DNA of 64,000 bases, taken from Prostheceraeus crozeri (Eukaryota > Platyhelminthes > Polycladida > Euryleptidae). This document shows, in pieces, positions 56,613 through 64,000 of the stretch. Both the position numbers and the translations under genes were made by a program. The notes beneath the pieces were generated by a model, which saw only the letters and a list, made by a program, of their open reading frames with translations, had not been told where the DNA came from and searched no databases. The DNA lies in NCBI GenBank assembly GCA_907163375.1, contig CAJQUW010010485.1, forward strand, positions 124,001 through 188,000, given 5' to 3'. Numbering within the stretch: position 1 is the stretch's first letter; every line of letters begins with the position of its first letter.

Positions 56613-57943
56613 CAGGGTGAGGCAAAAATAGCGCCCAATTCTCTGTATCGATCGCCTTCTCCCTTTCTCTCTTACACAGACACTATAAGACATCTATGCA
56701 TCATCACGTGCTACTTTGATTTGATTTCTGACTATCCTATGACTATGCTTCGGCGCTAATAAAACGCAGATACTTCGAGTATTAACTTGATTGCAACTTA
56801 TTCTCTGCTTATTTGAACTGCTGCTCTGAACTGACGATTGACAAGTCTCTTAGTGATGAATTATCTATCCTTGAGTCAACGCATTGCGGCCATCAAACAT
56901 TACTACCAATGTGATGGAAATCAGTCAATGGCAGCACGATGTTTGGCTCAGGAATTCGATATTAACCCACCACAAGGAAGAAATATCAAACGAATTGTCA
57001 AAAAATTCGAAGCAACGGGATCGGTAGCCAACGGAAGCAAGTCCGGGCGTCCGAAAACGGCTACAAATGAAGCTGTATGAAATGGCAGCGAAGTCCGCAA
57101 AAGTCATCTCGCCGTTTATCTGCAGAGATGAATGTCAGCCAGCGAAGCATTCTTCGTATCCTCCATGAAAAGAAATGGAAACCTTACATTCCGCGTCTAC
57201 TGCAAGCCCTTCATGATGGAGATGATGATCGCCGCCTGCAATTTTTCGAAGATTTTCTGGCAAAACTTGGTGAAGAAGATTCAATGCTGGACAACATCTG
57301 GTGGTCAGATGAAGCAAAATTTCTCCTCAATGGAAACATTAACAGACACGATTGCGTCTACTGGGCTACGGAGAACCCAAGAGTGTCCGCGGAGAAGGAA
57401 GAGAATTTACCTGGTGTGACAGTGTGGGCAGCAATATCGTCTTCTGGGATAATTGGACCTTTCTTCTTTGAAGGAACTGTAACTGGTCGGAATTACTTGG
57501 AAATGTTAGATTCGTTTTTTTGGCCGAAGGTTCAAGATCAGAACTGCTATTTCCAGCAAGATGGCGCTCCACCCCATTACGCTCGAGATGTTCGTGACTG
57601 ACTGGATGCGAAATTATCAGGAAGATGGATTGGACGCCGCGGTCCGATTGAGTGGCCGGCACGCTCCCCTGATTTAACCCCACCAGACTTTTTTCTTTGG
57701 GAGCTTCTAAAAGACCTTGTTTATCGAAAAAAACCACGCACCATCACTGAACTGACTACTACTGTCTCAAAGAAAATTGAAGAATTGGACACTGAACTTT
57801 GCAAACGCGTGTGCCGCTCTGTGCCTCATCGCCTGCAGCAATGCATTGATGACCATGAGGGAGGGCATTTCGAAAATTTCAAATAAAATATTATAATTCA
57901 AATACGCTTTTTTTCAATTGGGCGCTATTTTTGCCTCACCCTG
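56613..57943 (+). mobile_element. DD41D (rosa/visitor-like) mariner element 2
   Basis: Perfect 28-bp terminal repeats (tip CAGGGTGAGGCAAAAATAG) at 56613-56640 and 57916-57943. Preceded by TA (56611-56612); the right flank reads AA, probably a mutated TA. Length 1331 bp. Inserted in the endonuclease part of LINE C. Confidence 0.94.
56856..57886 (+). pseudogene. Mariner transposase 2 (DD41D), nearly intact
   Basis: ATG 56856 starts LSLSQRIAAIKHYYQCDGNQ, a helix-turn-helix unit, then ATGSVANGSKSGRPKTAT. A frameshift near 57080 leads to SPQKSSRRLSAEMNVSQRSI (second helix-turn-helix). Catalytic residues: WWSDEAKF (first Asp, about 57305), FQQDGAPPHY (second, about 57558) and SPDLTPPDFFLWE (third, about 57690), 41 residues between the last two. 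One in-frame TGA at 57599-57601 falls between them. The stop is TAA 57884-57886. So only about two lesions, and identical ends: a recent insertion. Confidence 0.93.
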
Positions 57944-58504
57944 AAGCCTCACCCATAAGTCCTCCACCATTCTTGTTTCTATTCTTTCTGACAATACGGT
58001 AGTCGTCGATAGCAACTACAGAATCTGGTACATGGCCATCTAGCCAGGTTTCACTAAGTCAGTGACTAAGTCAGTTTTGAGCGAAGATTGGCGAAAAGTT
58101 CTTCAATTTCATTTGATAGAGATAGTAGATTAGTCAGAAAAATAGATGGAGGTTGGTCAGGCAATGACTTTCGATGTCTTTCTTTCACTACGAATGGAAT
58201 ACGAATTAAGCACCTCTGACAACTGTCATAATTGGTCCTAGGTTCTTCAACTAATCTCCTCGATGCAACACATAGTGGAATCTGTTTAGAAACCATATGG
58301 ACACGATGACATTCAGAGGATATTTTCCGACGATGCAACCGACGACTTGTAATTCTTGATATTCCACCACAATTGTTGTTGTTGAAGCTCAATAGCTTAT
58401 CTCTTGTGTAGCGATAGATGCAACGCCTGGCAGTCAGCATGTATCACGACGCGCTAGCAAGACACGACCGTCCTCTGACTTCCAACTGACTACGAATTAA
58501 TCCG

Positions 58505-58690
58505 CAATTTAAACATGCTTGGTGCGACCTTAGATGACTATCTATCCTTGAAAACACATGTGTTTAATTTAAAGAAACGGGCATCTTCACGGCTTCATGC
58601 TTTGCAGACTCTCAAGCCGTCAATTCATCACATGGAGCCACACATGATTTATTCTGTTTATAATCGATCTATTTTTCATCATTAGCTACC
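58505..58690 (+). pseudogene. LINE reverse-transcriptase thumb fragment
   Basis: Reads LNMLGATLDDYLSLKTHVFN then LKKRASSRLHALQTLKPSI, the segment after the RT palm in jockey/CR1-like LINEs. Truncated on both sides. Confidence 0.6.
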
Positions 58691-58959
58691 TAGTCGGTAT
58701 TGAGTTGCTTGAGTCGCCGTCTAAAGATCTCCCGAACGACATCACTCAAATTGAATGTACAAATTTGTGTAAATTTTCTAGGGAAATCTGATTTGTATTT
58801 AAGTTTGCAATGCGCGCTAAAATTTTCAATTACGTTTCCAAGTTGGTTTGAAGAATATCTTTGCATATTGAACCATATCGCATATTAACACAGATGGGCC
58901 AGGCTCAATTCGAGAATATTTAGATGATTTCTGTTCATTCTCAAAAGGGAATCCTGTCA

Positions 58960-59431
58960 AGGAATATGGTTGTGGTCACCCAGAGCCTAATAGAAGCCCA
59001 GTGGACATTCTTCTGCCAAATTGGAGTCTTGGTCGTCCAGCAGCAGTTGACCTGACTGCTATGCATCCGCTCAGCAACAACTCCGAATCAGGAACGAGCA
59101 CAACAAAAGGGTCACCTTCGCTGACTGCTGAAAAAGAAAACATGCCTCCAACGACCACAAATGTGAGGAACTTGGTTGGGCATGTATGCCGATGGCGGCT
59201 ATAGCCTACGGAACATGGGGAGAAGAAGCCTTAAACATACTCTCTCGGGTTGCTTTCAGACTTTCCACACAAGCCTCAGCGAACTTTTCTGAAGCACGGG
59301 AGGCCATCAAGAATAAAATGCCAATCGCTTTGATGCGCCACAATGCCCGAGCACCTTTATCTTTGAATGTAGCCGAGATTGGCAGGCATGAATTGGTTCT
59401 GGCTGGGGCACAGCGTTGCTTTGACTCTTGA
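58960..59431 (+). pseudogene. C-terminal domain of an RT-encoding mobile element
   Basis: Two overlapping frames read HPEPNRSPVDILLPNWSLGR then PAAVDLTAMHPLSN, and YGTWGEEALNILSRVAFRLS then TQASANFSEAREAI to the stop at 59429-59431. The pattern RP.D.LLPNW..GR.AA.D.T...PL is familiar from a domain next to reverse transcriptases in many marine-invertebrate elements and resembles a PD-(D/E)XK nuclease core. Assignment to a named clade is not possible. Broken. Confidence 0.5.
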
Positions 59432-60373
59432 TTTCTTTTGGTTGTCTTTTATATTTTCTGTATCACATAGTTTTGGATACAGCATTTGTAATATCAGGAT
59501 TTATGTCTAAAAAGATGCAATGTATTTTTTAAGAAATTAGCTGTTTGTATTTGATTATATTTTAAAATATCTGAATCCTGTCATTCATGAGATAGATTTT
59601 CGATGCAGCAGGTTACACATATCTGATGATAGTAAATATGGATTTACTTTAATTGCAAACATTATAGAAATATCGAGAGTATGAAATTAAGTCATTTCAC
59701 ACTAAAGCGGGTTAACTCGGTATTCATGAAAAATGGAAGGGAAAAATATATCTGTCAGAGAATAAGTGTTACGAGTTTACTCGGGCTCAATTTCTGAAGG
59801 ACAACTGCTGAATGAGGTGTCTGTCCTACCGATACGACTTACCTCGGAGTCAGTGTCTTAACATACTCCTTTGTCACTGTCACCAGTCAACTATTGATAA
59901 TGCTCGATACGAGTTAACTCGGGCTCAGCCGATAATAAAGAATTATTGAATCCGATTCTTGCATTGGATAACAAACCTCTTCAGCGTTGCATAATTCTAT
60001 CATGAAAGTACAAGACAACTTGGTGTGATCTAGATTTATCTATATTTATCATTTGCTAATTTAGTACTCACTGTTAAGTCCATGCCTTAGCATACTGCCT
60101 CGCACATTCATAATTACCGGTAAGTTATTCTTCGATGAAGACAGCTGTTCTATCCTTTAGGATGTCCGCTTGTGCCTACCTACCAACGAAACTTGGTTTA
60201 TTTTCCAGACACCGAGGTTGTATCTTTTGTGAGAAGCCGATACATTTTTACAACATGTGAGATCGATAAAGACACTCTAAGCCCATAAGGGGAGGGAAGA
60301 AATTAAACAATCTATCGAGGTTCGTAGGTTGGATGGCCATTCGTGTCGGTTGGATGGCAAGTACGTGTCCATT
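59432..60373. other. Spacer (possible intron)
   Basis: Contains three similar ACGAGTT(T/A)ACTCGGGCTCA-type words (near 59770, 59912 and, as GTTAACTCGG, 59711). No coding exon was recognised. Confidence 0.4.
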
Positions 60374-60825
60374 CACTAGATGACATGCCACGCTCAATTA
60401 CGCGTAATTCACGCGTAAACTACGCGTAATTATACATGACCCTAAACATCCATGGCTATGCGTGACATTGCTGCAATATCTGTCGGCAGTCCTGTTATAG
60501 ACTTTGCGTCTCATGTGTCTGCATGTACCAGAGGCTGAACAACGTGATGGACCTCAATTTCATGCTCACGATAGACAGAACATGCTTGGCGGTTCATCCG
60601 TGGTTCAAGCGGCAGAGCAGACAACCGTAGACGACGCGCAAACTATAAGCGCTCGCCCGCGCGTATTCATAAACATTTACCATGTTTTAACAGCATCAGA
60701 TCAAGTGATTTCTGACTCTTAGTGCAGTGCGTATGTACGCGCGTAGAAGAATGGAATGTCTTTAACCACGGATGTTTGGATGTTCCGTAACTATGCGTGA
60801 ATTACGCGTGGCATGTCACCTAGTG
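60374..60825. mobile_element. CACTA-like MITE, 452 bp
   Basis: Tips CACTAGATGACATGCCACGC and GCGTGGCATGTCACCTAGTG, with ACGCGTAATT words repeated just inside both ends. Flanks share only TT. CACTA tips with a 2-3 bp duplication suggest the CMC (EnSpm-like) superfamily. The 72-codon frame inside is not a known protein. Confidence 0.78.
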
Positions 60826-61560
60826 TTTCCGCGCTGGAGATTGATGCTTGAGACGCTGCCTCTGTCGTTGCATCGCGTCGTTGGGCTGGTCTGCAGACCT
60901 CAATGAAGCGGACGAAGGAGGCTAGCGGCACGCATGCCTCTTCGCTCTAGCCACTTATATCCTCAACCGCATGAGGTATAAAAGTGGTACCCCATGTGCT
61001 GTACACTTATCCTCCTTAGGCTGAATACAAGAATGGGTTATTCTTCCTCGATGATAAGGAATCAAGTCGATTGCCAACTAGGATCCCATCCAAATGCTAT
61101 GCGTGAATGGATAGGTCGGGTACCTCTGCACGAATGCAGTTGATCATTGGCTGGATTGCCAATGAAATGGAAGAGACCCCAGAGGATCACGCTGTTAGAC
61201 CCAAGCTTTCCTGTTGATGTGGCACTTCCTATCGCGGAATAGTCTAGGAAAGTAAGCACTAGACCGATGGCAGAACTCGTTGAAGATTTTTTGGCTCGCA
61301 CTTTTTGAACGACTTTTGATGGACAAGGAAATATAGTTAAATGCGTCAACGAATCAATGGATATGGTCCATCGATCTTCCTGCTTTGTTTATAGGCTGGC
61401 TAGGGCGTGCATAATACCTTCGTACCCTGACGCTACGGCGACGCTAAGTCGGAAGGATAAAGGGCGGGTCGGGCTGGACGGCGCACATCGCGGCCAGGTG
61501 GCGCCACACTTCTCCTACTGACATCAAAGTTACACTCCCACGGCGTCTGGTCGTGATAAT
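60826..61560. other. GC-rich island in AT-rich surroundings
   Basis: Markedly richer in G+C and CpG than the rest of the window, most at 61430-61510. A minus-strand 95-codon frame at 61062-61349 is not recognised. Could be an unidentified element or a regulatory island in an intron. Confidence 0.4.
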
Positions 61561-61632
61561 TATCTCGTGTGATAATGAATAAAATGCATATTATATATAC
61601 ATAAGTACTCGAAAAATCTTTGATCTACTCAC

Positions 61633-61746
61633 CGCCGATTCCGTCGTTGTTTTTTCTGCTGCTGTTGTGGACCACCAACTGTCATAAGTCGTTGTTGAAT
61701 CGCGACGCTTAGTTGTGGTTAGGGATGTTGTAGAACTTTTCCATAT
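61633..61746 (-). CDS. Ser/Thr-rich exon of a host membrane-protein gene
   Basis: 114 nt (38 codons) between an acceptor (TTTCAG at 61747-61752) and a donor (GTGAGT at 61627-61632), open in phase 0: IWKSSTTSLTTTKRRDST, then TTYDSWWSTTAAEKTTTESA. Half of the residues are Ser or Thr, as in a mucin-like O-glycosylated stalk. Clean splice sites, a length divisible by three and shared phase with the exon at 63258 support a real exon. Confidence 0.62.
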
Positions 61747-63257
61747 CTGAAACCGTTAAAAAATACGTGCTGTGCAATCGTTTCCTGGATCATTCATTTG
61801 CATTGGAAAAAATACGTTACTCAAAGTATTCATTATTTTTGAGACCGCTCTTCAAATGACTTTCATCAACAATTTCAAAATTTGCGCTGTACACTGCGTA
61901 TCTTAAGCTGTTCAAGTGTCTTATAAAAAATGCCAAAGTATTGTCCGAATTATACTAGAATGAAATTAGGAGAGAGAATTAGAATATAAGCCTCATTTCA
62001 TTATGATATTGTTCTAAGAATTTATTATGTACACTGTAAATCGCTCAATACCAATCACATACGAAGGATGCATACCAAAATATTTTTTTGGTATATATCT
62101 GTATTCTCTTGGTATATATTTGTATGCCGTTCGTATGTTATTTCAAATGTGGTATGCTTTACATACTAAAGCCATACCAGCACAATGTTAAAAGAAAGCA
62201 TCAATCATTTCCAAAGTATGTTGATTTAAGGCCTTTTGTCAATAAAGATCACACCAATGTTACTACTGTTTTGTAAGTAGTGAGATAATGACATTCAAGC
62301 GTCATACTTTCAATAATGAATTTGATTTTAATACACGTAATTCTAAGGCATTTCATGAATAATCAATAAGTATTCAACCATCAGCACTTATGCATTATGT
62401 ACTTTTCAAAATAAGCATATTATCAATCCGAAATAAAAACACATTATCATTCATGAACGCAAAAATAGTTATGTTGAGATATATAAGTCAACATGATTTC
62501 ATGAAGGATATTGTTAATATGAGTTGATGTTTTTTACAGCTTGGTCCATAAAGTAGAACTAACGAAACGTCCTGTTACAGTTGCTAGACAAGTAGCAACG
62601 ACGACAACCGCGTGGAGCATAAAATTCACAATAAATCTAATCTGTTTAAATACCACTCTATCAAACAAAAAATATTCACGACTGGTATTACAGAAGAAAG
62701 TTATTGGACAGTAATATGTTATACTTATAATTTTTTGCCATGTGACTTAAAGCTGATCATACTAAACACATACGAATGAAGAACAATTTTCATCGGGTCT
62801 CGTATATAAAACATACCAACAACTCGTATTTCAGTGTAAAACAGCCAATCACAGATAGAATAGTTCGCATCGATTCATACCAATTACATACGAAAGTAAG
62901 TGAGATGTGGTATGAAAAACATACCAGATCTCTGTAAACATACGAGAATCTGGTATCAGATGTTAGTTTCAAATTGCATGTGATTTTGGTATATGTTTGT
63001 ATGTAATTTTCGTATCCAGCGATTTACAGTGTACATGGATATCGTTCACATCACAAGCATAATCACAGCACAACGAAACATATGCGCCAAAACAAATCAT
63101 TTAGTTATTTGGTCGTTAAGACCAAGCAAAAAGTTTGTACATTGCACATAATAATTATCTTTAATGAGAACGTCATTTACTTAGAGATTCTTTTTACTGA
63201 CGCATTAAATGATATTGCGAACTTGATAAGGTCTTGTAGCATCTTGAAAATACTTAC
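61747..63257. other. Intron with inserted element
   Basis: Inferred intron between the Ser/Thr-rich exons. It is 1.5 kb, of which 1000 bp is the element at 62032-63031. Confidence 0.5.
62032..63031. mobile_element. 1000-bp element with CACTGTAAATCGCT ends and ATAC word arrays
   Basis: 14-bp perfect tips CACTGTAAATCGCT / AGCGATTTACAGTG, flanked by TA on both sides (62030-62031, 63032-63033). About 150 bp inside each end is crowded with CATACGAA, ATACCAA, GGTATG and TTCGTATG words in both orientations, likely protein-binding sites. No transposase. Confidence 0.85.
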
Positions 63258-63338
63258 AACTGGCGATTCACTTGTAGTCGAAGATTGCCCCAATGGAGGA
63301 TCCACTACAGGTGTAATAATTTGATGGGGTTGTTGTTT
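63258..63338 (-). CDS. Upstream Ser/Thr/Pro-rich exon of the same host gene
   Basis: 81 nt (27 codons) between an acceptor (CTTCAG at 63339-63344) and a donor (GTAAGTA at 63251-63257), open in phase 0: KQQPHQIITPVVDPPL then GQSSTTSESPV. Composition resembles the next exon. Upstream exons were not found before the window ends. Confidence 0.5.
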
Positions 63339-63344
63339 CTGAAG

Positions 63345-64000
63345 TTTGAAGACACTGATAAAGTGACATTATGATCAGCATATCGCTCTGATATTCGCTG
63401 CAGGGTCGAATGCTATCCCCTGTATGTTCCCTTAGACTTGCAAATGAACTTGAATTTTTAAGCACCAGGGCTCGATAAGACAAGACTCGACCATACCAGG
63501 ATCCAGTTCATTTAAGAATGCTCAGGGTAAAGTTGGCCCCACATTAGCCCGTCGGCGTGTAATTCATACCTTTGTGATTCATGATATACCGTACCTTATA
63601 TATATACGTATATATATATATATATATATATATACGTATATATATATATACGTACCTTATATACGCATAGACACATTCATGTTTTGATTTTTCTAATTGC
63701 ATAGTATTTGAATCCTCATCTTGATGAATTTAAGCTAGAATTGACGTTCTTATATAAGTCGATGTTCGATGTTCTGTTATGACCGGCATGAGATACATGC
63801 ATGGCAGTCAATTTTCTGAAGATGGGGTGCGATGCGCTTTGAAAGCGCTTCGGCATTGAAATTATTTAATCTGACATCAAAGGTTTTGGTCGCCTCTGAT
63901 ATCAACATATGACAGGCTAGTAAGAAAGATGATTATCATTTTGAAACAATAAAAATGGTCTGCAATATGTTTTGCTATGATTGAAAGGTAGGAGAATCGA
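63345..64000. other. Intron or intergenic DNA at the window end
   Basis: No exon or element recognised apart from the TA repeat at 63598-63660. Confidence 0.35.
63598..63660. repeat. (TA)n microsatellite with ACGT interruptions
   Basis: TATATA runs broken by CG at regular distances (ATATACGTATATA), giving a self-complementary tract. Confidence 0.95.

Larger units (their letters stand above)
54335..58440 (-). pseudogene. LINE C (CR1/jockey group) broken by two insertions
   Basis: Minus-strand order: basic N-terminal segment and PPSIFLTNLLSLSNEIEELF (58440-58066), SETWLDGHVPDSVVAIDDYRI up to KNRNKNGGG (57950), then mariner 2, then VREINHFDVPELSNCDSEFL...LINLWHTI (56612-56493), then MITE copy 3, then YHPLWNNPSRHEET, VVISGDVNDLRYSC, FPTRNGNTLDQLFV (endonuclease, 55640-55366), the linker, and the RT start VYVSPIPKTSNPCSISEFRPIS to ALTLLYHRILKYLDATSGSV (54335). 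The RT catalytic core is lost at the 3' end. Several frameshifts are present. Confidence 0.87.

Noticed and set aside
60060-60110. 23-nt exon between GAGGCAG and GTGAGTACT on the minus strand
   Set aside because: Too short, and no frame joins it to the phase-0 exons without a stop risk; no further support.
1-64000. CRISPR array, bacterial operons or ribosome binding sites
   Set aside because: No regular direct repeats with spacers and no compact gene layout; the sequence is plainly eukaryotic.

Overview
The window is AT-rich nuclear DNA of an invertebrate animal. GT-AG introns, long non-coding stretches, microsatellites and many eukaryotic transposons (piggyBac, Tc1/mariner, hAT-like, Penelope-like, LINEs) rule out a prokaryote. 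The mix (Penelope-like elements with GIY-YIG endonuclease, DD41D mariners, a DUF3504/Crypton-type protein) fits an aquatic invertebrate, but I cannot name a phylum. There is no CRISPR array, no rRNA and no intact tRNA gene. I see no clear retrovirus, LTR retrotransposon or Polinton.

Only a few pieces look like host genes. One is an intron-less rhodopsin-type GPCR on the minus strand (14725-15846). Another is an intact 416-codon DUF3504 (Crypton-type tyrosine-recombinase fold) reading frame (6727-7977), which may be host or mobile. The third is three minus-strand exons at 63258-63338, 61633-61746 and 53532-53644. Their splice sites and phases agree, and they predict part of a Ser/Thr-rich single-pass membrane protein whose introns are filled with transposons.

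Region by region. 0-9.6 kb: a piggyBac element (20-4496) split by a DD41D mariner (2494-4365) that itself holds a foldback repeat; a Tc1 element; a 96-bp hairpin; the DUF3504 gene; microsatellites; and a Penelope fragment split by a hAT-like MITE. 10-29 kb: a 1-kb element with near-perfect terminal repeats, the GPCR, a second Penelope fragment, an array of a near-palindromic 14-mer, a transposon-type ORF, a Tc1 relic, a piggyBac relic that keeps introns, and a hAT MITE. 29-41 kb: a 5'-truncated LINE (A) split by a nearly whole LINE (B, opposite strand) and by a hAT-like element, then foldback elements and a 2.5-kb hAT-like element. 41-46 kb: a Penelope-like element with about 395-bp inverted terminal repeats; a Tc1 sits in one arm and an 840-bp MITE in the other, and the coding part keeps an intron. 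46-54 kb: an L2/CR1-like LINE relic, two MITEs and duplicated repeat blocks. 54-64 kb: a LINE (C) broken by an 840-bp MITE and a nearly intact DD41D mariner, RT-element fragments, a CACTA-like MITE and a 1-kb element inside the intron of the membrane-protein gene.

The strongest result is the stratigraphy. For most of the nested insertions the host sequence can be read straight across the insertion. This fixes exact ends and target-site duplications and orders the events in time. An 840-bp non-autonomous family (three copies, 8-bp target duplications) has each time landed in an older mobile element.
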